NCBI RefSeq assembly: GCF_024124665.1
Contig: NZ_JAMXSB010000009.1
Location: forward strand, 124,001-188,000
From: Pleionea sp. CnH1-48
GTDB taxonomy: Bacteria; Pseudomonadota; Gammaproteobacteria; Enterobacterales; Kangiellaceae
Length of the DNA stretch: 64,000 nucleotides
Direction: 5' to 3'
The notes under the pieces are model-generated. The model was not told the DNA's origin and did not search any database. It was given only the letters and a program-made list of their open reading frames with translations. Positions 27,531-36,781 of the stretch are shown here, piece by piece (positions within the stretch are counted from its first letter, which is position 1; each line of letters begins with the position of its first letter). Made by a program: the position numbers and the translations under genes.

Positions 27531-28326
27531 AGTTTGAATATTTAAAACTATAACCTAATTCTTTAAGTTTACGATTATCACAACGTTTGTTTCTATTTCT
27601 TTCTTCACTACTGGGTGTGGGTGGTGGAAGGCCTCTCGACTGTGCTAGCCAGGATAGTACATCCCAGACTGGCGCAGGGTCGTCATCGCTACCCAGATAT
27701 ATCGACTCTATGGAGTCATCGGCTAGTTTTTTTTGTACCAGATAGCTTAATATTCCAACGCAGTCTTCTCTATGTATTCGATTGGTATAAACTTCTGGTG
27801 ATTTAGGTACGGGCTTTTCTAGTTGTTTTAGTAGACGTTGGCTATGGCTATCATAAATTCCTGAAAAACGGATAATGGTATTCTTCTTATGGTAGGTTCG
27901 TAAGTTTTGCTCTGCTTCCAGTAAAATTTGACCTCTACTGTCTTCAGGCTTTGTTTCTGAGTCTTCATCCACCCATTCACCATTCTTTTGCCCGTAAACG
28001 CGAGTAGAGGAAACATAAGTAAAGTGAGTTTCTTTATTTCGCTGAGCAAAATGTTGTAATAAGTTATCGACAGACTCTATGTAAGTTTTTCGGTAGTTTG
28101 CATCATCGTACGCGTCCGGCGTTAAGGTTACTACCACTTGATCAAAATCATCTGGAATATTAGCAACTGATCTCTTGTCAGAAAGATCAATGCCGAGTTG
28201 GCTAATGGATGACGCTTCCGTTTGAGGTGAGCGTCTTAGCGCCGTTATTTGATGCCCTTGCTGCTGTAATTGTACAGATAAAGGACGTGCCAGTTTACCA
28301 AAACCTGCTAACAATAACTTGGCCAA
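27511..28326 (-). CDS. NAD(P)-binding SDR/epimerase-like protein (YeeZ type)
   Basis: 271 residues. The N-terminal motif LLLAGFGKLARPLSVQL is the GxGxxA nucleotide-binding loop. The active-site region is TYVSSTRVYGQKNGEWVDE, with the Ser-Tyr pair of extended SDR proteins. The protein resembles E. coli YeeZ, whose reaction is unknown. It is divergent from glnK, and the glnK regulatory sites lie directly upstream of its start. Confidence 0.85.
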   Translation of the reverse strand: MAKLLLAGFGKLARPLSVQLQQQGHQITALRRSPQTEASSISQLGIDLSDKRSVANIPDDFDQVVVTLTPDAYDDANYRKTYIESVDNLLQHFAQRNKETHFTYVSSTRVYGQKNGEWVDEDSETKPEDSRGQILLEAEQNLRTYHKKNTIIRFSGIYDSHSQRLLKQLEKPVPKSPEVYTNRIHREDCVGILSYLVQKKLADDSIESIYLGSDDDPAPVWDVLSWLAQSRGLPPPTPSSEERNRNKRCDNRKLKELGYSFKYSNYKKGYS

Positions 28327-28416
28327 AATTTTTTCTGCCTATTTACTGTCTGTGGATGGACCACTCTAGCATTTGCACCATCATAATTCACTTTTCTTAT
28401 TCGAAAATCAATTTCT

Positions 28417-28433
28417 CGCACCAAAAAAGTGCT
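28417..28433 (+). promoter_or_regulatory. NtrC binding site upstream of glnK
   Basis: CGCACCAAAAAAGTGCT is an inverted GCAC...GTGC repeat that matches the NtrC consensus TGCACC-N5-GGTGCA in all but outer bases. Its centre is about 70 bp upstream of the -24/-12 promoter, a usual activator distance. A half-site TGCACCA at 28374 may be a second contact. Confidence 0.75.
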
Positions 28434-28485
28434 TCAAGAGATGGTCGTTTGTGCTCTACAAGGCTTTTTCTTGTTTTTGCTAAGT

Positions 28486-28501
28486 TGGCACGAGCTCTGC
28501 A
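28486..28501 (+). promoter_or_regulatory. Sigma-54 (-24/-12) promoter of glnK-amtB
   Basis: TGGCACGAGCTCTGCA has the invariant GG and GC with exactly 10 bases between, as in the RpoN consensus TGGCACGN4TTGCA. Transcription would start near 28512, 29 bp before the glnK ATG. With the NtrC site it makes the operon nitrogen-limitation induced. Confidence 0.85.
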
Positions 28502-28531
28502 ATACATCGAATATAACGAGATAAATATTAG

Positions 28532-28879
<348 letters not shown>

Positions 28880-28899
28880 CTGATTAAGGGGCGTCGAGA

Positions 28900-30144
28900 A
28901 TGGTTGAAGTAAAATACGCATTAGATACGTTCTATTTTTTAGTATCGGGTGCTTTAGTAATGTGGATGGCAGCAGGTTTTGCCATGTTAGAAGCGGGGCT
29001 TGTTAGAGCCAAAAATACGACCGAAATATTGACGAAAAATATTGCACTTTATTCTTTGTCTTGCATTATGTTTTTGTTGATGGGTTATCAAATAATGTAC
29101 GGTAGCCCAGAAGGTGGTTGGTTACCAAACTTTAGTTTCTTGTTAGGAGATGAGCATAGCGCAGAATCTATTAAAGCGGGTAATGCTGATCACTCTCTGT
29201 ATTCAGACTTTTTCTTCCAGGTTGTTTTTGTTGCTACGGCGATGTCGATTGTATCGGGAGCCGTTGCCGAACGTATGAAGCTGAGTGCCTTCTTAATGTT
29301 TACTGTTGTATTGACAGGTTTTATCTATCCTGTTGAAGGTTATTGGAAATGGGGATCTGGCTTCTTACACACGTTGGGATTTAATGACTTTGCTGGTTCG
29401 GCCATTGTTCACATGGCGGGTGCGGCGGCGGCATTAGCAGGGGTTATTTTGCTTGGGCCTCGTACAGGAAAATATAATCAACAGGGACAGGCGAAAGGTA
29501 TTCCTGGGGCTAATCTTCCGTTGGCAACATTAGGTACCTTCATCTTGTGGATGGGATGGTTTGGTTTTAATGGCGGTTCACAGTTGGCGCTGTCCAATAT
29601 TGAAAATGCCAATGCGGTTGCCAAAATTTTTGTTAACACCAATGCGGCTGCCGCAGGTGGTGTGATCGCTGTATTTCTTTATACCCGTCTGCGTTATCGA
29701 GTATCTGACTTAACTTTGATATTAAATGGTGCGCTAGCAGGGTTAGTAGCGATTACTGCTGAGCCATTAACTCCTTCTCCTTGGGTTGCAACCCTGATTG
29801 GCGGAGTGGGCGGTCTTTTATGTTCTGTGTCGATTACTGTGTTGGATAAATTAAAGTTGGATGATCCTGTTGGTGCTATTTCTGTCCACGGTGTTGCTGG
29901 GATCTTCGGTGTACTGGTTGTGCCTCTTACCAATGAAGGAGCAACTATGACGGCACAACTTATTGGGCTGGTGTGCATTTTTGCCTGGGTATTTACAACA
30001 TCATTCGCCGTTTGGTGGATTCTTAAGAAAGTCGTAGGTATTCGAGTATCACAAGAAGAAGAATATGTTGGCATGGACAAAGTAGATTGTGGATTAGAAG
30101 CCTATCCAGAATTTACCACAGTCAGTGGTCAAAACGGACGTTAA
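28900..30144 (+). CDS. amtB: Ammonium transporter AmtB
   Basis: 414 residues with 11 predicted membrane helices and no long N-terminal signal extension. The twin-His pore is visible as IVHMAGAAAALAG and ISVHGVAGIFG. The family block FGFNGGSQLALSN and the pore-forming FQVVFVATAMSIVSGAVAER are present. AmtB conducts NH3/NH4+ across the inner membrane and is plugged by GlnK. It shares the sigma-54 promoter of glnK. A terminator lies 190 bp after the stop, past an ERIC-like element. Confidence 0.96.
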   Translation: MVEVKYALDTFYFLVSGALVMWMAAGFAMLEAGLVRAKNTTEILTKNIALYSLSCIMFLLMGYQIMYGSPEGGWLPNFSFLLGDEHSAESIKAGNADHSLYSDFFFQVVFVATAMSIVSGAVAERMKLSAFLMFTVVLTGFIYPVEGYWKWGSGFLHTLGFNDFAGSAIVHMAGAAAALAGVILLGPRTGKYNQQGQAKGIPGANLPLATLGTFILWMGWFGFNGGSQLALSNIENANAVAKIFVNTNAAAAGGVIAVFLYTRLRYRVSDLTLILNGALAGLVAITAEPLTPSPWVATLIGGVGGLLCSVSITVLDKLKLDDPVGAISVHGVAGIFGVLVVPLTNEGATMTAQLIGLVCIFAWVFTTSFAVWWILKKVVGIRVSQEEEYVGMDKVDCGLEAYPEFTTVSGQNGR

Positions 30145-30204
30145 GAAAGAATGGCCTGACAGGTGGGGTGCCTTGTCAGGTCATCAATAATTATAAAACT
30201 TTAC

Positions 30205-30331
30205 GATACCTAAAGCGTTTTAAGTTGCAGCTAGGCGGCCAGCGAGCGAATCCCCTGAGCTTAGATGCACTAAGTGATTGAAGTGAGTGCGTGCAGCCAA
30301 CAACACTGCATCTTGAAAGGCTACGGGTATA
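30205..30331 (-). repeat. ERIC/IRU-like element, copy 3
   Basis: 127 bp inverted copy between amtB and its terminator. GATACCTAAAGCG begins it and CTACGGGTATA ends it. The outer arms TTTTAAGTTGCAG and CTGCATCTTGAAA and the central CTTAG / CTAAG stem are preserved. It would be transcribed in the amtB 3' untranslated region. Confidence 0.9.
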
Positions 30332-30335
30332 TTTG

Positions 30336-30372
30336 GCAAAGTGTTTCATCGCCTGGACACTTTGCTTTTTTT
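30336..30372 (+). terminator. Rho-independent terminator of glnK-amtB
   Basis: Stem GCAAAGTGT / ACACTTTGC with a 12-base loop, then seven T. It lies just before the stop of the convergent srkA gene. Confidence 0.88.
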
Positions 30373-30378
30373 ATTTTG

Positions 30379-31368
30379 TTATTGCCAAATTGATGGCGTT
30401 TCTTCATTTTGCAAAGTGCCTAATTGCTCTTTTAATGAAAGCAATTGTTCTTCCCAGTATCGCTGAGTATTAAACCAGGGGAAGTTATGCTTAAAACTGG
30501 GGTCCTCCCAGCGGCGCGCCAGCCATGCCATATAGTGCATCATACGCATCGCTCTTAGTGCTTCAACTAAATGCAGCTCGCGATAATCGAACTCGCGGAA
30601 TTCTTCGTAGCCATCCAACAAAGCATTACGCTGTGCAACTTTGTCTTGCTCTGCGCCAGTAATCAGCATCCATAAATCTTGCACTGCTGGTCCTATACGG
30701 CTGTCGTCAAGATCGACAAAGTGAGGACCATCGTCAGTCCATAAAATATTGGAAGGATGGCAGTCACCATGGATACGAAAAGTTTCGATATCTGAGAAAC
30801 GAGAAAAGCGTTCGACACAGGCTTCAATTAAAGGCAGACATACGCTGTTCATGGATTCTTTAAGGCTGTCTGGAACAAAGCCTTGTTGCATAACAAAGTC
30901 GTGACTTTGTTGAGCGTAAGCATCAACATTAATGACAGGACGTTGGTTATAATTTTGACTTTCGCCGATAAGATGGATACGACCAATAAAACGACCTAAC
31001 CAGGTTAAGGTTTCTTCGTCATCAAGATTGGGCGAGCGCCCGCCACGACTTTCAAATAATGAAAAACGAAAGTTCTTAAAGTGCAAGAGCGACTGATCAT
31101 TAAATAGAGTCGGGGCAACAACCGGAATTTCTGCCTCGGCGAGTTGTAACGAAAACTGGTGTTCTTCAAGGATTTGTTCATCACTCCAGCGGTGAGGACG
31201 ATAGAACTTCACGACCCAGCGTTTTTGCGCGAAGTCTCTTAATTGGTACACTCGATTTTCATAGCTATTTAAGGCCAGTAGAGCAGCCTCGGCCTCGATA
31301 CCCGTGGCATCAAGAGCATCTAATATAGTATCAGGGTCGAGCTGATAAAACTCATGGTGTTGTGTCAT
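30379..31368 (-). CDS. srkA: Stress response kinase SrkA (YihE)
   Basis: 329 residues of the choline/aminoglycoside kinase-like fold. The catalytic loop is RIHGDCHPSNILW and the metal-binding Asp is in FVDLDDSRIGPA. The N-terminus (YQLDPDTILDALDATG, then LNSYENRVYQL) is the SrkA signature. SrkA is a cytoplasmic Ser/Thr kinase that protects E. coli from stress-induced death and belongs to the Cpx regulon there. A cpx-like locus lies 12 kb away in this window. It stands 33 bp downstream of the MATE transporter gene. Confidence 0.94.
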   Translation of the reverse strand: MTQHHEFYQLDPDTILDALDATGIEAEAALLALNSYENRVYQLRDFAQKRWVVKFYRPHRWSDEQILEEHQFSLQLAEAEIPVVAPTLFNDQSLLHFKNFRFSLFESRGGRSPNLDDEETLTWLGRFIGRIHLIGESQNYNQRPVINVDAYAQQSHDFVMQQGFVPDSLKESMNSVCLPLIEACVERFSRFSDIETFRIHGDCHPSNILWTDDGPHFVDLDDSRIGPAVQDLWMLITGAEQDKVAQRNALLDGYEEFREFDYRELHLVEALRAMRMMHYMAWLARRWEDPSFKHNFPWFNTQRYWEEQLLSLKEQLGTLQNEETPSIWQ

Positions 31369-31401
31369 AACAATAGCGGCTCGCGGTAGTAGGCTCTGGT
31401 T

Positions 31402-32787
31402 TTATGCTAGCTTAATATCTGTCCACTTTTTCTGGTTCCACAACCAGGCAAAAATTCCCGCCTGAATACTGCGATAGACAAATTGAACAGTCCAGATGGC
31501 AGTTAAACCAAAGCCGAGCATTGGACCCATGGTATAAGCCAACGGCAAGAACAGTAACCACTGCATAATAAGAGAAACTTTCATAGTATCTTTGGTGGCT
31601 CCTGCGCCTTGTAAAGCGTTCATTAGAACCAGCCCAATAGCATCTAACATAATGCCAATACCCACCAGGCGTAAGGGGAGTATGGCGATGTTGATAGCGG
31701 TAGCTTCGTGTAAAAATAGTCCCAGCAAAAACTCCGGCACTATGATCATGGGAAGTCCGATAATAAACACGGTGATCATGGCAATGACGGTGGTATCCCA
31801 GCCCCATTGATGGGCATCGTCGGGCTCACCTCGACCGAGTGCTTGACCTACGAGCGTGGCTGCTGATATGCCAAATGCAATACACGGAAGAATGGCAACC
31901 AGAGTGATATTGGTTAGAACATTAGCTGCGGCAAGCTCAGCGGTGCCAACCTGACCAACAATCCAGAAGAGTATGGTAAAGCCCATGGCAAAAAATAGCT
32001 GTTGGATGGATGAAGGGATGGAGATGCGAACCACCGTGATCAGGGTTTCTTTGTGTGGCAAATGTAAACCAAAGCCAAAATCTCTGGTGTGGCGTAATGC
32101 CAGATAGGTGTACACCAGCGTCCCACCAAACATTGATAGTGCTGTACCTAAGCCTGCGCCTGCTACCCCTAGCTCAGGGAAGCCGAATTTGCCGTAAATC
32201 AGTAGATAGTTAAGTACGATATTGAGGCTATGCATGATGAGCAGGGTGCGCATGTAAAAGCCTGTCAGCTTAATCGCACTCCAGTAACCTCGATAGCAAA
32301 AGTTCATACCGACCGCAAAAATCGCCATCAAGCGAACTTCGAGATATTCAGAGCCGTAACGAATGACTTCGGGATCGTCGTTGAGCCAGGCCATAATGTT
32401 TTCGGCATAGAGCGTCAAAACGATAGATAGTGGGATCGCCGTGACGAGTATGGCAACCAGAGCACCGTTAAGTGGATTGGCCGCGTCTTTTTGGCGACCC
32501 TCGCCAATACGGCGGGCTACCATGGCTTGGACACCCGCTGACATCCCCATAAATAGAGCTGCGGCAACAAAATTAATAAAGCTGGCGATACCAACAGCTG
32601 CCAGTTGTGCGGTGCCCAGATAGCCAACCATGGCAGCGTCGACCAGATTCAGTATATTTTGCGACATCATACCGCCGAGAATAGGCAGCGCCAGGCTTAG
32701 AATTTGTTTGTATCTGTCTTTTTTGGGCACGATAGGGCTACTCTGGTGATTTCCGTGGTTTGTAACATGGGCTTGAAAATAGAGCAA
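31402..32787 (-). CDS. MATE family efflux transporter
   Basis: About 440-461 residues with 12 predicted membrane helices in two six-helix bundles, typical of multidrug/Na+ or H+ antiporters of the NorM type. Clear blocks are ILSLALPILGGMMSQNILNL at the start and VGQALGRGEPDDA in the second half. The start is unsure. The longest frame begins with a TTG at 32787 without a good ribosome site, and a GTG at about 32730, just before PKKDRYKQ, is equally possible. It precedes srkA on the same strand. Confidence 0.93.
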   Translation of the reverse strand: MLYFQAHVTNHGNHQSSPIVPKKDRYKQILSLALPILGGMMSQNILNLVDAAMVGYLGTAQLAAVGIASFINFVAAALFMGMSAGVQAMVARRIGEGRQKDAANPLNGALVAILVTAIPLSIVLTLYAENIMAWLNDDPEVIRYGSEYLEVRLMAIFAVGMNFCYRGYWSAIKLTGFYMRTLLIMHSLNIVLNYLLIYGKFGFPELGVAGAGLGTALSMFGGTLVYTYLALRHTRDFGFGLHLPHKETLITVVRISIPSSIQQLFFAMGFTILFWIVGQVGTAELAAANVLTNITLVAILPCIAFGISAATLVGQALGRGEPDDAHQWGWDTTVIAMITVFIIGLPMIIVPEFLLGLFLHEATAINIAILPLRLVGIGIMLDAIGLVLMNALQGAGATKDTMKVSLIMQWLLFLPLAYTMGPMLGFGLTAIWTVQFVYRSIQAGIFAWLWNQKKWTDIKLA

Positions 32788-32856
32788 GCTTAATCGGTGG
32801 TAATTCAGATAGTGCGAGGCTCTCTGGAGCCTAATGATAGAAAACGAGATTTTATT

Positions 32857-33600
32857 TTATCTTGCAACGGAACGTGCAGCAGCCCATACATGGACTTCCT
32901 TGCATCCTGCTTTTTTGAGCTGTTTGGCTAGTTCGCGAACAGTGCTGCCTGTGGTGATGACATCGTCAATAATGGCGATTCGCGCAGGCGGTTGAGCACA
33001 GACATAAAATGCATTGCGCATATTTTGATTACGTTCGTTGGCATTGAGTGAGGTTTGTTCGGCGGTGGCTCTAATTTTCTTTACTAGCTTGGTGTTGAGT
33101 GGAAGGGCCAGTTGTTTGGCAACACCTTGAGCAATCAGCTGGGCTTGATTAAAACCGCGCCAACGTAGGCGCTTTGGATGCAAAGGGACGGGAATTATTA
33201 GGTCTGGCTTCTCAGTCGATGCTTTTTGCTCAACAGCTTTTGCGATGACATGCGCTAACCACTGACTAAGATAAGTTTGTCGGTGAAACTTTAAGGCGGG
33301 TATCCAGTGACTTAGAGGCGGTTGGTAGTCAAAGGGAATTAACAAATGATCAATGACGGATGGCTGTCGCAGGCATTGCCCACAGAATTGCTGAGATTCT
33401 GCGATAGGAGTCGGGCAGCTTTGGCATAGATGAGGACTATAGGGCAAGTGATTAGCACAGCTACTACAAACCGGTGAAGTGGGGGGCATATCGTTGTTGA
33501 TGGCCAGTCGACACAGTGCGCACTGTTTGCCCATCAGATAGGTGCGCCATTCTACGAGCTGTTGGCGCAACCGTTTGACCGACTGTGACTTAACCATCAT
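32857..33600 (-). CDS. comF: ComF family protein
   Basis: 247 residues. The N-terminus carries a zinc-binding pattern, CALC and CSSC, then CQSC and CGQC. The C-terminal phosphoribosyltransferase-like domain has the PRPP-loop IAIIDDVITTGSTVREL. ComF (GntX in E. coli) is needed for DNA uptake or DNA use as nutrient in several bacteria. Its start overlaps the end of the hybrid kinase gene by 4 bp (ATGA), so it is translationally coupled to it. In many relatives comF is beside bioH, and the bio genes are just across here. Confidence 0.93.
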   Translation of the reverse strand: MMVKSQSVKRLRQQLVEWRTYLMGKQCALCRLAINNDMPPTSPVCSSCANHLPYSPHLCQSCPTPIAESQQFCGQCLRQPSVIDHLLIPFDYQPPLSHWIPALKFHRQTYLSQWLAHVIAKAVEQKASTEKPDLIIPVPLHPKRLRWRGFNQAQLIAQGVAKQLALPLNTKLVKKIRATAEQTSLNANERNQNMRNAFYVCAQPPARIAIIDDVITTGSTVRELAKQLKKAGCKEVHVWAAARSVAR

Positions 33601-35492
33601 GAAGTAGAATTAGGCATATCAAAATGCGCATGCAGAAGATTGCTGATTTGTTGCTCATCAAAAGGTTTTAGCAAAAAGTCGTTAAACAAATCTTCTGGCT
33701 TTTGTGACTCGTCAAGCATGGAGCCAGAAATTGCGACAATGGGGATCTTGCTCGTTAGCTGGTTGGTTTTCATGTGTTTCGCTGCTTCCCAGCCATTCAT
33801 GCTCGGTAAGTGAATATCAAGAAAAATAATATCAGGAGAAGACTCTTCGAGCATCGCAAGTCCTTCTTCTGCGGAGTAGGCTGACGTAATATTAAAGTTT
33901 TTGATTCGCTCAACATATTTTTTAAGCAATAGGTGATGAATACGGTTATCTTCGATGTATAAAATGTTGCCGGTTCCATTCAGTTTTTGTTTGGAAACTG
34001 TGGGCTTAGGCATTTGAGTTTGGTGATTGTCTTCCGGTAGGTTTAATACAAACTTACTGCCCAGGCCAATTTCTGATTTCACACTGATGTTGATGTTCAT
34101 GAGTTCTGCCAAGGCACTGCAAAGACTCAAGCCAAGACCAATGCCTGGAATTTCTGAACGTTCAAAGCCAAGTCGATTGAAAGGTTTAAATAGCGTGTCC
34201 AAATGTTCTTTCTCTATTCCTGGCCCATCATCTTCAACCTGGATTTTTAAACTGCTAGCTGTGCGTCTTGCTTTAATGTCGATAGAACTATGATTGGGTG
34301 AATACTTAACGGCGTTGGAAATCAAATTAATAAGAATCTGTTTTAACCGTAATTGATCAGAAAAGACTTCAATATGTTCAGGTACTATATGAATACTCAG
34401 GCGTTGTTCTTTCTCTTTAATTTGTGGTGATAAATAACTGACGGCTTCATGGATCAACGGAGCCAGATCGAACTTTGCCAAATAAAGTTCGAAATTGCCG
34501 GATTCAATCCGTGTGATATCAGATAATTGTTCGGTCAGTTCTAGTAGGTGGTGACCAGCTTGTTCTATCGCACCTAGTAGATTTTGTTTATCTTTGGGAA
34601 TAGTGACTTCTTCCTGAATCAATTTGCTAAAACCTAGTATTGAATTGAGCGGCGTTCTCAATTCATGGCTGATGCTACTAACGAACTTGCTTTTTTCAGC
34701 ATTGGCTTTTTGAGCTATCTGTTGTTGAGCTTTTAGATCCGAGAACATCTTATTTTTTTGGATAAGCTGGCGCACATGGATCAGCAGTTCTTCGATGTCA
34801 TAAGGTTTGGTTAGGTAGTCATCAATGCCTCGCGCAATGAGTTCGCAACGACGCGCGGTGTCGTCAAAAGCGGTTACCGCTAAGATAGGTATTGCACCAT
34901 AGGCTTCGGGAGACTTGCGGATGCGACTGACTAACTCAAGCCCACTGGTGGAGCCTTCGAGCAAAATATCTGTGATAACCAAGTTAAATGATTGAGCAAC
35001 AAATAGGTGCCAGGCTTGTTCTACGTCTGGCGCACATTCGACTTCCAGACCAATTCCGGTTAATGCATAAGTGAGCAAGTCACGTTGAGAACGAGAATCT
35101 TCAACCACTAAGACACGACCATCTATATTGGCGTGAATGCGTTGCAAGCGGTTAAGGTAAACCAGTAGTTGTTCCAGCTCGGAATTAAAAAACACCTCCG
35201 TTAACCCAAATAAATGGGCCTTCTTCATCACTTCTTCTTTTGCTTCAGAGGTGTGCAGGATAAAAGGGGTAAAGAGTAGTCCTTCTTCTTTACGCACGTG
35301 TTTGCACAGAGCAAATGCATCGCCGTCGGGTAGTTGATGGGTGCTGCAAATAATATCGATATTGCTATGATGGATTAACTCTCTGGCCTCGGCGAACGAA
35401 TGGGCATTAATGACTTGATAATCTGTATCCGATAGCAGGTTAAGTACATAGTTGATAGTGGATTCGTTTTCTTCTACCAGAAGCAGCTTCAT
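33597..35492 (-). CDS. Hybrid histidine kinase with three receiver domains
   Basis: 631 residues, no membrane helices: REC1 (1-120), REC2 (about 125-245), HisKA with the H-box SSISHELRTPLNSILGF near 275, HATPase (LISNAVKYSP, DDGPGIEKEHL, GIGLGLSL), and REC3 (about 510-625). REC2 and REC3 have normal phospho-Asp sites (ITDILLEG and FLDIHLPS) and Lys in TKPY and LKPF. In REC1 the position of the phospho-Asp appears as Thr (CSTHQLPDGD), so it is probably a pseudo-receiver. The kinase is cytoplasmic and its signal is unknown. It overlaps comF by 4 bp and is divergent from bioB. Confidence 0.92.
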   Translation of the reverse strand: MKLLLVEENESTINYVLNLLSDTDYQVINAHSFAEARELIHHSNIDIICSTHQLPDGDAFALCKHVRKEEGLLFTPFILHTSEAKEEVMKKAHLFGLTEVFFNSELEQLLVYLNRLQRIHANIDGRVLVVEDSRSQRDLLTYALTGIGLEVECAPDVEQAWHLFVAQSFNLVITDILLEGSTSGLELVSRIRKSPEAYGAIPILAVTAFDDTARRCELIARGIDDYLTKPYDIEELLIHVRQLIQKNKMFSDLKAQQQIAQKANAEKSKFVSSISHELRTPLNSILGFSKLIQEEVTIPKDKQNLLGAIEQAGHHLLELTEQLSDITRIESGNFELYLAKFDLAPLIHEAVSYLSPQIKEKEQRLSIHIVPEHIEVFSDQLRLKQILINLISNAVKYSPNHSSIDIKARRTASSLKIQVEDDGPGIEKEHLDTLFKPFNRLGFERSEIPGIGLGLSLCSALAELMNINISVKSEIGLGSKFVLNLPEDNHQTQMPKPTVSKQKLNGTGNILYIEDNRIHHLLLKKYVERIKNFNITSAYSAEEGLAMLEESSPDIIFLDIHLPSMNGWEAAKHMKTNQLTSKIPIVAISGSMLDESQKPEDLFNDFLLKPFDEQQISNLLHAHFDMPNSTS

Positions 35493-35579
35493 AAGTCTAA
35501 AAGAACAATGAGAGATAAGAGTAATTGTAGTTGAAAACGAGCAAAGTATAGGGATATTGGCTGGCTGTTTTTTGTTCGT

Positions 35580-35612
35580 TTGTCAACTTTTATTCATGGC
35601 ATTCGTTGACAT
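35580..35612 (+). promoter_or_regulatory. BirA operator overlapping the bioB promoter
   Basis: TTGTCAAC and GTTGACAT are inverted around 17 bases, the spacing of the BirA consensus TTGTAAAC-N17-GTTTACAA. The right arm contains TTGACA (35606-35611), which could be the -35 of a promoter with TACCAT 16 bp later. BirA-biotinyl-AMP would then cover the promoter when biotin is plentiful. The start of bioB is 58 bp downstream. Confidence 0.8.
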
Positions 35613-35669
35613 GGTAAGCCTAGCCGATACCATGATGCCCAGATATTATAAAAAATTAAGGTATGTGGC

Positions 35670-36731
35670 ATGTTGCAATATAAGTCATTGTCGTTGGGAG
35701 CGCTGAGAAGTGACTGGACCGTCTCGCAAGTAGATGAAATTTTTTCTATGCCTTTCAATGACTTGTTATTTTATGCCCAGAGCGTCCATCGGCAGCATTT
35801 TAATCCAAATGAAGTGCAAACCTCGACCTTGTTAAGCATTAAAACCGGGGCGTGTCCTGAAGACTGTGCCTATTGCCCGCAAAGCGGCCATTACAACACC
35901 GGGCTTAGCAAAGAACAGTTGATGGCGTTGGAAGAGGTATTGTCTAGCGCTCGTCAGGCAAAACAGAATGGTGCTACCCGTTTTTGTATGGGAGCCGCCT
36001 GGCGTTCGCCGAGAGCGAAAGACTTCCCCGTTGTGCTTGAGATGATCAAAAATGTTAAGCAAATGGGCATGGAAACCTGTGTGACTTTAGGAATGCTTTC
36101 TGCTGATCAGGCACAAGAGCTTAAAGACGCCGGACTCGATTATTACAACCATAATCTCGACACCTCAAAAGAGTATTACTCTCAAATTATTACCACTCGT
36201 ACCTACGATAATCGCCTCGACACGCTGCAAAATGTTCGTGATGCGGGTATCAATGTATGCAGTGGCGGTATCGTTGGCATGGGAGAGACGCATCAAGACC
36301 GTCTGGGTTTACTAAAAGAGCTGGCAAATCTTCCTGAGCATCCTCAAAGCGTGCCAATTAATATGCTGGTTGCAGTCGAAGGCACACCATTAGCCGATAC
36401 GCCCAAGATGGATCCCATCGAGTTTATTCGTACCATTGCGACAGCTCGCATTATGATGCCTAAGTCTTATGTGCGTCTGTCTGCCGGTCGTGAAGAAATG
36501 TCGGACGAAACTCAGGCTCTTTGTTTCTTAGCCGGAGCTAATTCTATCTTTTATGGTGAAAAGCTACTGACGACGGCCAATCCCGAAGAAAACACCGATC
36601 GAGAGTTGTTTGATAAATTAGGAATCAAGCCTGAAAGCCGTACTCATACCGAAGAAGATATTGAGGTGCCAACTATTGAGCCTGCGCAAGCTCAGCAACA
36701 AGGTGCTCGCTTCTACAATGCTGCTCAATAA
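35670..36731 (+). CDS. bioB: Biotin synthase BioB
   Basis: 353 residues, a radical SAM enzyme that inserts sulfur into dethiobiotin. The 4Fe-4S ligands are CPEDCAYC (Cys62, Cys66, Cys69). The 2Fe-2S cluster ligands fall in conserved blocks such as [10 protein letters not shown] and [14 protein letters not shown]-like elements such as [12 protein letters not shown] are normal. It is the first gene of the bio operon. NfuA, encoded at 11.4 kb, could help repair its cluster. Confidence 0.98.
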   Translation: MLQYKSLSLGALRSDWTVSQVDEIFSMPFNDLLFYAQSVHRQHFNPNEVQTSTLLSIKTGACPEDCAYCPQSGHYNTGLSKEQLMALEEVLSSARQAKQNGATRFCMGAAWRSPRAKDFPVVLEMIKNVKQMGMETCVTLGMLSADQAQELKDAGLDYYNHNLDTSKEYYSQIITTRTYDNRLDTLQNVRDAGINVCSGGIVGMGETHQDRLGLLKELANLPEHPQSVPINMLVAVEGTPLADTPKMDPIEFIRTIATARIMMPKSYVRLSAGREEMSDETQALCFLAGANSIFYGEKLLTTANPEENTDRELFDKLGIKPESRTHTEEDIEVPTIEPAQAQQQGARFYNAAQ

Positions 36732-36781
36732 ATCGAGCAGCAAAGACATACGCATCTTTTACTGATAGCGATGAGCTTGAT

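Noticed and set aside
29694-30080. 128-codon - frame inside amtB
   Set aside because: Shadow of amtB, no ribosome site.
30153-30178. CCTGACA...TGTCAGG hairpin after amtB as the terminator
   Set aside because: No T run; the hairpin at 30336 with seven T is a much better candidate.
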